Part shown: positions 55,024 to 63,780 of the stretch, one piece after another
Position numbering within the stretch: the first letter of the stretch is position 1
Layout: every line of letters begins with the position of its first letter
Origin: Lysinibacillus sp. G4S2
Lineage (GTDB): Bacteria; Bacillota; Bacilli; Bacillales_A; Planococcaceae
Assembly: GCF_030348505.1 (NCBI RefSeq)
Contig: NZ_JAUCFJ010000002.1
Coordinates: 3,290,001-3,354,000 of the forward strand
DNA length: 64,000 nucleotides
Direction of reading: 5' to 3'
The notes under the pieces: model-generated
The model's database searches: none
What the model saw: the letters and a program-made list of their open reading frames with translations, nothing else
What the model was told of the DNA's origin: nothing
Translations under genes and position numbers: made by a program

Positions 55024-55218
55024 TTACTTTGAGTCTTGAATCATCATGATTGTTATTTCTTGCAACAATAACTCTTTCTCTTTCAACTCTCTATTGAGTT
55101 CTTTGATTTCAAGCTCTAAGATTTTCTTTTTTGTAGCAAATTCTGTATTGGATTGCTCCACATTATTTAATTGTTCCTCTTGCGTTGCTAAAACTCTTTT
55201 TCTATAAGATTCAAACAT
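55024..55218 (-). CDS. Small coiled-coil phage protein
   Basis: 64 residues, ATG 55218. Nearly all one helix with heptads (TEFATKKKILELEIKELNRE), very charged, no signal peptide. It sits 15 bases before the portal start and 23 bases after the terminase stop, so it is in the packaging operon. Function unknown; it may assist portal or scaffold assembly. Confidence 0.6.
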   Translation of the reverse strand: MFESYRKRVLATQEEQLNNVEQSNTEFATKKKILELEIKELNRELKEKELLLQEITIMMIQDSK

Positions 55219-55241
55219 TTACATTGCTCCATTCTTTCGGT

Positions 55242-56831
55242 TTATACATACCATTTATTTGTTTTCATTCCTTGAATCGCTAATGCTGTTGAAATAACGC
55301 TATCGTCATGATGCAAGTCACTATTCCCTCGCTTGTTCCCTAAGCGACCATTTGTTTCAATAAACATTTGCATCTGTTGTAAGGTAGTCTTACACTCGAT
55401 ATTCACAAGCCCTAGCTCAAACTGCTCTTTCATATCGCTTATCATAATCGCCTTTGTTTTCTCAGAAGTGATAAAGCCTATTTGCAACTTCTTCTTTCCT
55501 CGTTCATCAAAAGTTTTCATCTTAAACATATTGAGATAGCCACGCTCTTTGCGTAAGCGTTCAATGACAGGTAAACCATATGAGTTGCGTTCCACTGTTA
55601 AAAAGGCATAGTTATAAAAAATACCCAAGTCATAAATGACTTGAGCAAATTCATACACTGCTATTTTATTATGGTAGAAGCTCATTATTTGTTGCCCTTC
55701 TGAATCAAAGACTGTGATTGTAGAATAGTCATTCCCTGAGCCACTGGCTGTATCGACACCGAAGTAATATTTTTTCGAACGCTCAGGCAATTCGAAAAGG
55801 TCTAAGCCCTTACCGATGTATTTTCGAACGCTCTCAGGTACTTCTGACAGCACTTCATTTTTAGATAATGGCTCAATCGCATAAGAAAGCCTAGTTAATA
55901 CCTTATTTTGATCGAATACACTTTTCCCTGTAGAAATAAAGGATTCTAATGGATTTGAGGGGTACTCTTGCATAAACTGCTGTTCATTCTCCATGTCTTG
56001 AATCTTCCACCTGCGCCACATAAGTTGCCTTAAAGTTGCACCTGCATTATGTAGAACTTCTTCATCTTCTTCTAAATCATCAGAAGCAAGTCGCTTGCCA
56101 CCATTGGTTGCTTTATACCAACGTTCAGCTTCATCATAGTCATGAGCGAATTGTTTTTTATATAGCTTGTGGTAAAAAGGAACGAAGTAAGAAACATACT
56201 TCGACTTACCTTTGAGGGCTTGCATATAGAGGCGGTAGAAGTGGTTACTTGTACCATTGGAGGTTGTTTCAATCGTTAATTGGCTTTCAGCTCCTTTTGC
56301 TAGGGACTGTTCAACTGACAGCAATTGTGTTTCCTGTGAAGCATAGAAAGCAAACTCAGATAGATGAACATAAGTATATGTAGAACCACGCCCAATATCT
56401 TTGTTCCCTGCTGTGACACTTGAAATCCTCGAACCATTAGCAAACAATAGCTCACTCCTGTTATCCCTGCGTACCTTCGGAAACACATGAGGGAATTTGT
56501 CTCTTGGAACAGTATCATTCATCTGCTTCAACTTTTCAAATAATGCTTTCGCTGAGTCTCCCTTGTAGGACACAATCAATATATTTTCATTAGGCTTAGT
56601 TAATGCTCGCCACAATGCTCTAGCAAGCACAAATGTTGAAATACCTGCTTGCCTTGCTTTACCAATCACCACAAAGCGATTATTTAGCATTAGATTTTCA
56701 ATCTCTTGCTGTGCTTCATTTATTTCAAACTTAATGACCTGATTCTCGTTGTCTGTAATAAAAATAAAATTCTTGGCGAATAACGGAAATTCACTAAGAA
56801 CTTTTTCAAGTTTTGTTGATTTAGTTGTCAT
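55242..56831 (-). CDS. Phage terminase large subunit
   Basis: 529 residues, ATG 56831. The N-terminal ATPase has a deviant Walker A (VIGKARQAGISTFVLARALW) and a Walker B-like VHLSEFAFYA. The C-terminal RNase H-like nuclease starts at YYFGVDTASGSGNDYSTITV with the catalytic Asp, and continues to HHDDSVISTALA, which supplies another acidic pair. It cuts and pumps phage DNA through the portal. Confidence 0.9.
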   Translation of the reverse strand: MTTKSTKLEKVLSEFPLFAKNFIFITDNENQVIKFEINEAQQEIENLMLNNRFVVIGKARQAGISTFVLARALWRALTKPNENILIVSYKGDSAKALFEKLKQMNDTVPRDKFPHVFPKVRRDNRSELLFANGSRISSVTAGNKDIGRGSTYTYVHLSEFAFYASQETQLLSVEQSLAKGAESQLTIETTSNGTSNHFYRLYMQALKGKSKYVSYFVPFYHKLYKKQFAHDYDEAERWYKATNGGKRLASDDLEEDEEVLHNAGATLRQLMWRRWKIQDMENEQQFMQEYPSNPLESFISTGKSVFDQNKVLTRLSYAIEPLSKNEVLSEVPESVRKYIGKGLDLFELPERSKKYYFGVDTASGSGNDYSTITVFDSEGQQIMSFYHNKIAVYEFAQVIYDLGIFYNYAFLTVERNSYGLPVIERLRKERGYLNMFKMKTFDERGKKKLQIGFITSEKTKAIMISDMKEQFELGLVNIECKTTLQQMQMFIETNGRLGNKRGNSDLHHDDSVISTALAIQGMKTNKWYV

Positions 56832-56834
56832 AGA

Positions 56835-57221
56835 TTACAACTCCAAATCATCATAGGTATTAATTTCTTCTTGAGGGAGCGTTACCTTAGCTTCTTTATT
56901 AAATGCTCTAATCTGCTTTTGAAGGTCTAATAAAAGTTTAATAGCCTTTTCATCACCTTCAATGGCTTTCCCTGCTGTGACTTGATAAATTTGTTCCAAG
57001 TCATTTGCCATGCGTGATTCAAGATACAAATTAGTCAACATCAGATACTCAGAAGATTTTTCCCACTTCCTCATATGGTTCAATGTTTTAACATCTAATT
57101 TTTGACACAACGCTTCTTCTGTGAGTTCTTCTGTGCGATTGACATATAAGTCAAACTTCCATTTGAAGTATTCCCTTTTTTTATAAGGAACTGCTTCAAG
57201 CGCCTTGTAAATATCCATCAT
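56835..57221 (-). CDS. Phage terminase small subunit-like protein
   Basis: 128 residues from ATG 57221, with AGGAG upstream. An N-terminal helix-turn-helix region (TEEALCQKLDVKTLNHMRKW) is followed by a long helical part (YLESRMANDLEQIYQVTAGK, AIKLLLDLQKQIR), the usual layout of small terminases that select the packaging site. The stop is 3 bases from the large-subunit start. The family is inferred from size, fold and place. Confidence 0.7.
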   Translation of the reverse strand: MMDIYKALEAVPYKKREYFKWKFDLYVNRTEELTEEALCQKLDVKTLNHMRKWEKSSEYLMLTNLYLESRMANDLEQIYQVTAGKAIEGDEKAIKLLLDLQKQIRAFNKEAKVTLPQEEINTYDDLEL

Positions 57222-57249
57222 TTTAGCTCCTGTCTGCTCCATTGAGCAT

Positions 57250-57420
57250 TTAGTTGTTCAAGATATACTCTTTGTACTTTTTTACTTTGTTTGCTTCCAT
57301 TGCCACTTTATTATTCTCATAGCGTGATAGCAAAGCAATTGAACAACCAATATGTTTAGCAATATCAGAAAGCTTAATTCGCTTTTGTCTACGCATTAAA
57401 AATAGCTCTATTTGTGTCAT
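57250..57420 (-). CDS. Small Xre/Cro-type helix-turn-helix regulator
   Basis: 56 residues, ATG 57420, with AGGAAG upstream. FLMRRQKRIKLSDIAKHIGC, then SIALLSRYENNKVAM is a five-helix HTH_3-like DNA-binding domain in minimal form. It lies between the capsid and terminase genes, an unusual place for a phage repressor, so it may control packaging or late genes. The target is unknown. Confidence 0.75.
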   Translation of the reverse strand: MTQIELFLMRRQKRIKLSDIAKHIGCSIALLSRYENNKVAMEANKVKKYKEYILNN

Positions 57421-57507
57421 ATTCTTACTTCCTTTCCTCTAGTAATAAATTTGCATGAAATAATTTGAAAAAGGCACTCCCATTATCGAGAGTGCCAAAA
57501 GGGATTA

Positions 57508-58371
57508 TTAACCCTGTGTTAAAACTGCAACTGCTTTCTTTGAACCAACCTTTAATGTTGCTTCTGCAACCACTTGACCCTTCACTGAATCACCTGTTTT
57601 TGCAAGTGGCTCAAAGTGTGGCTCACGCAAGTATGCTAAATCAACATAAGCATCATTGAAAAACACCACTTTATCCGCTGGCACATGTTTAGACAAAACA
57701 AATTTAACTGAACCATAGTTAGTATTGATTTCATCTACTAATAAGCCAAATGATGTTGTCACATGGTTGTATGAATAGTTGTCCTTATAGATAGCGTCAA
57801 TCTTCTCTTTAATATCAGCGTTCACAAAGGCATATACTTGACCTTCTGCTAAGTCCTGATTCCAAAGGTTACGCATAACTTGTTTAATTGCATTTTCATC
57901 AATTTGAGCTGTTACCGCATTAGTAGCGTCAGCCATTTCAATTAGACCTGATAATTGACGCTTGAAAGGTGCTTTTGAACCATCTGCTTTAAGACCATTG
58001 ATGAATTTCTTTTCCATATTTACTTTAAGTTCTAACAGGCGGTCTGCAACCTCTGCTGAGAACTGAGTTGATTGCATTGCTTCTGCTGTTCCACTCACTT
58101 GAACACCCTTTTTAAAAATCTCAAGGATATTACTTAATTCTGCCCTAGCAGATTCATAAAATACCGTTGTGTCTGCTCCTTCTACCGCTGAAATATCTTC
58201 ATCATTTGAAAGTGATTTTTCTCTCCACGTGTAGACTGTGCTTAATGCCTTTTCGATATTTCCTTTAGACATTAATAATGATGTAAATGGTGTAGCTTGA
58301 ACCCCAATTACTGCAATTTCATTAGCTAATGAAATGCGTTCTAATTCTGTAAATGACTGTGATTTAAACAT
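57508..58371 (-). CDS. Phage major capsid protein (DUF5309/SU10 type)
   Basis: 287 residues; ATG 58371 with AGGAAGTAGG upstream. The N-terminal arm and central pattern ALSTVYTWREKSLSNDED, AVEGADTTVF, then LSNILEIFKKGVQVSGTAEA match DUF5309/SU10-like capsid proteins with the HK97 fold. A C-terminal strand region (KGQVVAEATLKVGSKKAVAV) ends it. It is the main shell protein. It is preceded by the scaffold-like gene, as is usual. Confidence 0.82.
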   Translation of the reverse strand: MFKSQSFTELERISLANEIAVIGVQATPFTSLLMSKGNIEKALSTVYTWREKSLSNDEDISAVEGADTTVFYESARAELSNILEIFKKGVQVSGTAEAMQSTQFSAEVADRLLELKVNMEKKFINGLKADGSKAPFKRQLSGLIEMADATNAVTAQIDENAIKQVMRNLWNQDLAEGQVYAFVNADIKEKIDAIYKDNYSYNHVTTSFGLLVDEINTNYGSVKFVLSKHVPADKVVFFNDAYVDLAYLREPHFEPLAKTGDSVKGQVVAEATLKVGSKKAVAVLTQG

Positions 58372-58401
58372 TAATAAATTCCTACTTCCTGTTAGTTTGT
58401 T

Positions 58402-58815
58402 TTACTTAAATAATTTTGCGAACTTACTAGCAATCATGCCTTTAGCATCACCATTTTGCTTGTGAGCTGTATAATCATCTTGCTTAGCAACTTCTTTGGG
58501 CTTAAAGCCCATATCAATTTTTATTTCATTGAGTAGTTGCGTTATTACATCTAATCTTTCATCTGCCGTTTTCGCATATCCGTATTTTTCCATATACTCT
58601 TTAGCAAAACTAATTCCATGCTTTTCTAACATTATTTGTAGCCTTTGATTTTCTAACTCAAACTTTTCTTGCTCTAAACGCTCAATTTCTTTTTGTAGCT
58701 CTTGCTTTTCTTGTTCCAATGGATTTTCTTGTTGCTCTTGGACAGTTGCTTCAACTTCCTCAACAACCTTAATAGACTCCATTTCAACTGATTCTTCTTT
58801 TTGTAAGTTTTCCAT
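58402..58815 (-). CDS. Putative phage scaffolding protein
   Basis: 137 residues, ATG 58815 with AAGGAG upstream. Residues 30-68 form a Glu/Gln-rich coiled coil (QEKQELQKEIERLEQEKFEL), then a helical domain (ISFAKEYMEKYGYAKTADER) and a basic tail (MIASKFAKLFK). A charged coiled coil with a basic C-terminus right before the major capsid gene is the usual form of phage scaffolds. The assignment rests on this pattern and position. Confidence 0.7.
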   Translation of the reverse strand: MENLQKEESVEMESIKVVEEVEATVQEQQENPLEQEKQELQKEIERLEQEKFELENQRLQIMLEKHGISFAKEYMEKYGYAKTADERLDVITQLLNEIKIDMGFKPKEVAKQDDYTAHKQNGDAKGMIASKFAKLFK

Positions 58816-58861
58816 TAAATGATTCTCCTTCTGATATGATATTTTTCGTATTTCTACGAAC

Positions 58862-58892
58862 TAAAAAAGCCAATAAGCAATTGCTCACGGCT
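58862..58892 (-). terminator. Terminator upstream of the scaffold gene
   Basis: AAGCCGTGAGCAATTGCT, then TATTGGCTTTTTTA on the minus strand: an outer AAGCC / GGCTT stem with an inner AGCAATTGCT palindrome, then Ts. Confidence 0.6.
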
Positions 58893-59315
58893 TAATTTTC
58901 CATCAACCTATGTAAGACCTGAGAACGCTCTGTGCGGTGTTCTGATTGAGCCACTCATAAATCATCAAGTGAATCATCAAGATGGGTCACAGGTGCTACT
59001 CAAGCTTTTTGGGTGGTGTCCTGAGCGCCCACATCCAATAGAAAGAATGAACTTACTCAGTTAATTATTTGAATAAAACCTAATAAAAAAAGGACTACAA
59101 TTAAGTAGCCCATTCTCGTATCGTCTAATCAATAGCAAAACAATTACGCTCAATAAAAGTACGCTTAGACAATATATAAATGGAATTACACTCAGGTATT
59201 AGTAAAACCTGAGCATAAACATAATTTTAATTTTGGTAAGAGTGATGCTTCGCACTACCCCTACACTACAACATTATATACACCAAAAGTGTTACTCATT
59301 TTTTTGAACAAAATA
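58893..59315 (-). ncRNA. Possible structured non-coding stretch in the phage module
   Basis: No gene in about 420 bp. Short complementary pieces occur (AGAAC / GTTCT around CGCTCTGTGCGG at 58920-58946; CAGG and CCTG pairs at 58990-59025). The GC content is higher than that of the surrounding phage genes. It could be a structured RNA or a packaging site; the evidence is weak. Confidence 0.25.
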
Positions 59316-60266
59316 TCAATCCTTGTAATCTTGATACTTTACTTGTATTCTTGCTAGTGAGTTTTTAAAATTGCTTTCTTTGATTCCCATTTGATTAGCA
59401 AAGTAACGTTTTTTAATACCAATAATATTTCCATCTTCATCAAATATGAAGTTATCACTTTCCCCTTTATCAAACTCTTGTTGAACCAATTCCAAAAGTT
59501 TTTTCGCAAACTTCCTTTGGTGCTGATTCAAGTTTAAAAAATCAATTTTCAGCACTTTTGGAGGGATAAACTGTTTAGGTTTCATCTTTAAAGCATCGAC
59601 AGGAACATAGTAACTCTTTCCATTTCTATTAAATTTCCTAGTGCCGTTTTCACGATTTAGCTCTCTCTGTATACGTTTAGCTAAAGCTGTGTCAATGTAT
59701 TTTACAATTTCCCTTTCACTTTTCGTCAGGTCTACTTTTGGTAAAATATCATTTAGAACTCTAGTAATAGCATTATTCGCTTGTTCAAATAGTCTTTTTC
59801 TTTCTGCTTTTATTGCTGGCAGGACTGAATGAACCACTTTCAAACATTCTTCTAAAATCTCACTATGCCGAGGAAAAATATCTATAGTCACTTTATCAAA
59901 TTCATATACATCATACGCTTTTCCAATTGCATTTAATTCTGAGTGAATAGTTTCAACCACTCTCATATTTTCATAATCGTTAATATCATAGTTATTCAAT
60001 TTTGATAGATGCAAAGTATACGCATATTTGGCATAGACTTCCTTTAGTGAACGGACACGGACAGCAATATAATCAATCGGCTTGTTCAATATCGGCTTTC
60101 TGATTATTTTAAAATACTTATACGTAAGATAACCGTCATTGAAATCGTATTTTTCAACACGCTCATATGATTTTTCGTATTGTATATTTTCACTGAGCCT
60201 GATTACTGATTTAGCAAAATCTCTTTTCCCTTCATTGTGTTGTTTAATGTATGTAGCTAGTTTCAC
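59316..60266 (-). CDS. Phage-region protein of unknown function
   Basis: 316 residues; GTG start at 60266 with AAGGAAT upstream. Basic, soluble and mixed alpha/beta, with Arg/Lys-rich helices in the middle (VDLTKSEREIVKYIDTALAK, RIQRELNRENGTRKF). The end, KRYFANQMGIKESNFKNSLA, looks like a helix-turn-helix. It may bind DNA, for example in phage or plasmid-type replication. No known family recognised. Confidence 0.55.
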   Translation of the reverse strand: MKLATYIKQHNEGKRDFAKSVIRLSENIQYEKSYERVEKYDFNDGYLTYKYFKIIRKPILNKPIDYIAVRVRSLKEVYAKYAYTLHLSKLNNYDINDYENMRVVETIHSELNAIGKAYDVYEFDKVTIDIFPRHSEILEECLKVVHSVLPAIKAERKRLFEQANNAITRVLNDILPKVDLTKSEREIVKYIDTALAKRIQRELNRENGTRKFNRNGKSYYVPVDALKMKPKQFIPPKVLKIDFLNLNQHQRKFAKKLLELVQQEFDKGESDNFIFDEDGNIIGIKKRYFANQMGIKESNFKNSLARIQVKYQDYKD

Positions 60267-60427
60267 TTAAAAATTCCTTCTTCCTATATTTTAATATCAC
60301 CAACTCTCTGTAGTTGATTTAACTCTCTACTATCAATTATATATTCCTCCACTACTTTTGACAGGGTTTTTCAGAAAGATTATTAAATTTTTATCATTTA
60401 TTAAAAATAGGCTTATTTTTCACGTAA

Positions 60428-60460
60428 AAAAACACCTGCTTAGCTCAACAGGTGCTTCAA
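60428..60460 (-). terminator. Terminator
   Basis: CACCTG / CAGGTG stem with a 10-base loop followed on the minus strand by GTTTTTTTACG. Confidence 0.7.
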
Positions 60461-60469
60461 TCATTTATT

Positions 60470-60600
60470 CAGCTCTCTTGTGACTCACACTCGCCTTCCA
60501 ACACGGCTCTCAGAATCAATTCTAACACCTCTAGCAGTCTCGTTACGAGGTTTCAAAACCCGTTCCACCTTTACTCATAGGGATGTGACATTTTCAATGT
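60470..60600 (-). other. GC-richer fragment of unknown origin
   Basis: The minus strand reads VERVLKPRNETARGVRIDSE, then SRVGRRV and a stop, in a frame without a start. The DNA (CGTTACGAGG, CTCTAGCAGTC, GCCTTCCAACACGGCTCTC) is unlike its AT-rich surroundings. It may be the 3' end of an IS200/IS605-type tnpB with its RNA, but I cannot confirm this. Confidence 0.25.
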
Positions 60601-60617
60601 AAATTTACTTCATAGGA

Positions 60618-60843
60618 TTACTTTTCATTATTTAAAGACCTATCTAACTTCATTTCAGCGTCCTTAATATCTACTTTCCCATCAAAATTCCAATCGTTAG
60701 GGTCATAATAATCACGCTCACCGAAGTACCCATAGATAAGACTTATTACCATTAAAACAACACCAATGATTAACCATGTACCACACCCACATCCTAATTT
60801 TTGGGGTGAATCGTTATTATTTTCCACTACTTTTTCTTCCATT
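60618..60843 (-). CDS. Single-pass membrane protein with EF-hand/dockerin-like loop
   Basis: 74 residues from ATG 60843. A Cys/Gly patch (LGCGCG) is followed by one membrane helix (TWLIIGVVLMVISLIYGYF) and the acidic loop DPNDWNFDGKVDIKDAEMK, a dockerin-like calcium-binding pattern. The frame is open to 60911, but the good ribosome binding site (GGAGG) belongs to ATG 60915 in another frame (MSVKDEIRAEQQRIFNERTE), which ends after 32 codons. A frameshift in an originally longer gene is likely. Confidence 0.5.
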
Positions 60844-61162
60844 CGTTTTTCTTTGCTCCGTTCTCTCGTTGAATATTCTCTGTTGTTCTGCCCTGATTTC
60901 ATCTTTAACACTCATAAATTAACCTCCGAATCAACCATACTAGCACTATGGTCTACCGAACTATTTTACTATATTAGTATATAAACTTCAAACTTATGTA
61001 ATTGTTTCATTAATATTCCTCATTAAAGACCCCGCATTTTTTATACAATACCAATATTGTATAATTTCCCAATATAAAAAAGCACACCAACTTAATGATG
61101 TGCTACCGCAATCTCATCAAATTTGCTTTATAAGCTTATACATTCATCTCGCACTGATATTT

Positions 61163-61215
61163 GGAAATATGTTACACTAGACAAAACAACTGATTATTCA
61201 GTTATTCGACTAACA
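61163..61215 (+). promoter_or_regulatory. Recurrent promoter with palindromic operator-like site, second copy
   Basis: TATGTTACACT, then ACAACTGATTATTCAGTTAT, then TCGACTAAC: the same order as at 48569-48632, with the palindrome arms AACTGA / TCAGTT kept. Confidence 0.6.
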
Positions 61216-61238
61216 CCGCAGTTTAGTTCAACGGAGGG

Positions 61239-61421
61239 ATGGCTATTAAAAGTTTATTTAAATATTGGATATGTTGGATTTTTGGTGTGCTTATAGCTGT
61301 ATTTATTAAAAGTTTATGGGAAAACAGAGAGGTAGATTGGGGAAATTTCGTTACTTTGAGTATAGGTGGTCTAGTTGGTCTAGCTATTGGATTAGGAATA
61401 AAAAAGCTTAAAAACTGCTGA
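61239..61421 (+). CDS. Small membrane protein
   Basis: 60 residues. Two hydrophobic helices (IFGVLIAVFIKSLWEN and FVTLSIGGLVGLAIGLGI) with a basic end. The ribosome binding site CGGAGGG is only one base from ATG 61239, too close for normal use, so the true start is uncertain; the next codons include no better ATG. It is flanked by the recurrent promoter and by copy E of the two-hairpin repeat. Confidence 0.5.
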   Translation: MAIKSLFKYWICWIFGVLIAVFIKSLWENREVDWGNFVTLSIGGLVGLAIGLGIKKLKNC

Positions 61422-61462
61422 AAGTGAAAGCCGTAAATGATTTTGTTATCTTATTAAAATAA

Positions 61463-61655
61463 CGGAGGGCTTTAGTTTAATAAGAATAGGACTTGTGTTT
61501 ATGATTGATTCTCAAATGCAAGTCCTTTTGTTATGCTTTTACAATTGCTCCTGTAGCAACAATCTTACATCATGTATCCTGTATCAATGATTCCTCTGCT
61601 TCTCTTCCAACTGTCACAGGCTCGTTAAATGGCTCTAGGAGGTTACAAAGAGAAA
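61463..61655 (+). repeat. Two-hairpin repeat, copy E
   Basis: TTTAATAAGAATAGGACTTG, then GCAAGTCCTTTTG for the first stem; CCTGTATCAATGATTCCTCT, then CTGTCACAGGCTCGTTAAAT for the second. It lies downstream of the small membrane-protein gene at 61239. Confidence 0.8.
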
Positions 61656-61720
61656 GTAGTGTAATGATTCAACAATTGATTACGCACATCTAGGGGTAGC
61701 ATCAATTTGGGAACGTTTTT

Positions 61721-62020
61721 TTATTTTAAATTGGATAGTTGTTCGTCTGAACTTTGGTTATTATATCTTGAGTTTTTTAACTTAATAACGAATAGAATTA
61801 TGACTAAAATTGTCAGAAATAGACCTAGATAGAGTAGCCCTGTTCCTAAGGGATAGTTTATTGCATATTCTTTTTGAAATTCCAATAGCTCCTTATTACT
61901 TATAGAATTAATATCTTGTAAAGGGATAAGGATTGTTTGTAATATATATCCACTCACTATTAAACAAAATGATAAAAAACTTATGCTAAAAAGTGTTATC
62001 TTATTGAACAAAAATCGCAT
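61721..62020 (-). CDS. Two-helix membrane protein of unknown function
   Basis: 99 residues from ATG 62020, with GAGGTG upstream. Two hydrophobic helices, ITLFSISFLSFCLIVSGYIL and LGTGLLYLGLFLTILVIILF, joined by a 25-residue loop, then a hydrophilic tail. No family recognised. Confidence 0.5.
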   Translation of the reverse strand: MRFLFNKITLFSISFLSFCLIVSGYILQTILIPLQDINSISNKELLEFQKEYAINYPLGTGLLYLGLFLTILVIILFVIKLKNSRYNNQSSDEQLSNLK

Positions 62021-62255
62021 AATGTCACCTCTATTTTTCACTATTTCTTACATAGACGTTTTAACTCAATAAAGGTTGTTCGATACACAACCAACCAAAT
62101 TTGTTGTGGCAAGCTCAGTGTTAGGTAGGAATTGTAAGCCACCTACTCTATCCAAACTTCTACACGATTCATGTGCTGTACTCGTAGCTTTGGGTTTGTG
62201 ATTCAGCATTTCATAAAGAAAAAGTACACCATCGTAAAGTGATGTACTAAGTCAT

Positions 62256-63437
62256 TTAGAACGGGAGTTGGGCTTCAATTTGTGCTTCATCTAAAGCTTC
62301 AACATGTATACCTATAGATTGTTTTTCATCTTCCGTTAGCAAGTCTAAATGAAAATGAACTTTACCAAAGCCATTCGAATAACTTTTATAGTATTCAATA
62401 CACCATTCAGGTAGTATTACTCCAAAGGATTCAATAACTTTAGCAAGAATAAAACTTCTATAACGCTCAAAGAAGCTGTCACTGCGCTCTTTAGGGTTAA
62501 TATAATGTTGCTTTACACGTTTCAATAGAATCTCAGCGTATACTTGCTTCGCATCTTCTTTGGACACCTTTACATATTTATTATCTAATATCCGTATCAC
62601 ATTTTTCTTATAAACAAGAAGTTCGCAATTCTTCTCCATATACTTCAAAAATGCTCTTTCGTCCTCTTTGAGAAAGCGATTTTCTTTTACTCGGATTTTT
62701 TGAAACGCATTTAACGTAAATGAAGTTTCATTTTGATAATTGAAAACCTCAATTTCAGATTCTATAACTGCTTTCATCATAAGATAGCTACTTTCATCTA
62801 CTTCATTATTCCCTGTTTTGTCCACAACAAAGTAACGATATGAAAGAATAATTCTATTTGATAGCTCCAATTGCTTCAAAGCACTTGTAAAAACATTACG
62901 ATTAGTATCACGAAGGTAGCTTCGAACATATTCTGTAAGAGTATGCGCATATACTGTGCCTTGCTCTCCAAAGATATTCTCTTGAATTATTTTTAGGATA
63001 TGCTTATGTTTAAGTGCATTGGGGTTTATTACCTCACACTCTTTGATAAGACCTGTAGTAGTAATTTCAACTGTATCATCACATATCCAATAGTCAGGCT
63101 CTAATTTAAGAATGGTCTTTAAAATAAGTTCATCGAGAATCCATCTATTTTCTTCTCTAGAAGCCCCATTAAACTTTCTTTTGTCCAAACGTTCAGCTCT
63201 CTCAGTACGCTTTTCGCCTAAGTAAAATCTGCGTTTATTTCCTTTCAATACTTCTCCATCTTCATCAAGTTTTAATTTGCAACTCACATGAATTGTCAGT
63301 AGGTCTTTTATCAAAGCTTCTAGAACACTTGAATTATCAATTCTACCTCTGCGCTCATAGCTTTGTAACCTTTTCTCTGCTCCTTCAATACCTTCGTCAA
63401 TACAGTATTGAATAGCTTCTAGTGTTGTTAATTCCAA
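62256..63437 (-). CDS. Large phage-region protein of unknown function
   Basis: 393 residues; TTG start at 63437, 9 bases after AAGGAG. Soluble and charged. VYAHTLTEYVRSYLRDTNRN, then VFTSALKQLELSNRIILSYR resembles a winged helix, and the C-terminal half is helical. It may be a replication or regulatory protein at the upstream end of the module. No known family recognised. Confidence 0.5.
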   Translation of the reverse strand: MELTTLEAIQYCIDEGIEGAEKRLQSYERRGRIDNSSVLEALIKDLLTIHVSCKLKLDEDGEVLKGNKRRFYLGEKRTERAERLDKRKFNGASREENRWILDELILKTILKLEPDYWICDDTVEITTTGLIKECEVINPNALKHKHILKIIQENIFGEQGTVYAHTLTEYVRSYLRDTNRNVFTSALKQLELSNRIILSYRYFVVDKTGNNEVDESSYLMMKAVIESEIEVFNYQNETSFTLNAFQKIRVKENRFLKEDERAFLKYMEKNCELLVYKKNVIRILDNKYVKVSKEDAKQVYAEILLKRVKQHYINPKERSDSFFERYRSFILAKVIESFGVILPEWCIEYYKSYSNGFGKVHFHLDLLTEDEKQSIGIHVEALDEAQIEAQLPF

Positions 63438-63780
63438 TTTAAATTGCTCCTTTTAGCTAATAGTCTTTTTGCGAGATGTTCAACTACTAATAGTCTCTCT
63501 TTTTATATTAGTAATTGATTTGCTCGCTATTTAACTAGGCACAAGAGATTCATTAGAACAACAGAATTTCATATTCTTTTTGCTGTAAGTGCCTAAACTA
63601 TCGCTATGGAGAATTTAAAATTTAACAATCAATATGGAATAATCTTTTAGCCTCTGTCTTAAACGATTCCTCTGAAAATTTCATTAAAATCAAGTTTGCT
63701 AAATCAATATCAGATAATAATTCAAGTTCTTCTTCATTTTTCCCTCAAATGCTCAAAAAAGTTATTGGGACAATTCTTTT
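63438..63780 (-). pseudogene. Degraded coding remnant
   Basis: Around 63630-63745 the minus strand reads NEEEELELLSDIDLANLILM, then KFSEESFKTEAKRLF, protein-like sequence without a start and with stops around it. Nothing else is evident in the stretch. Confidence 0.3.
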
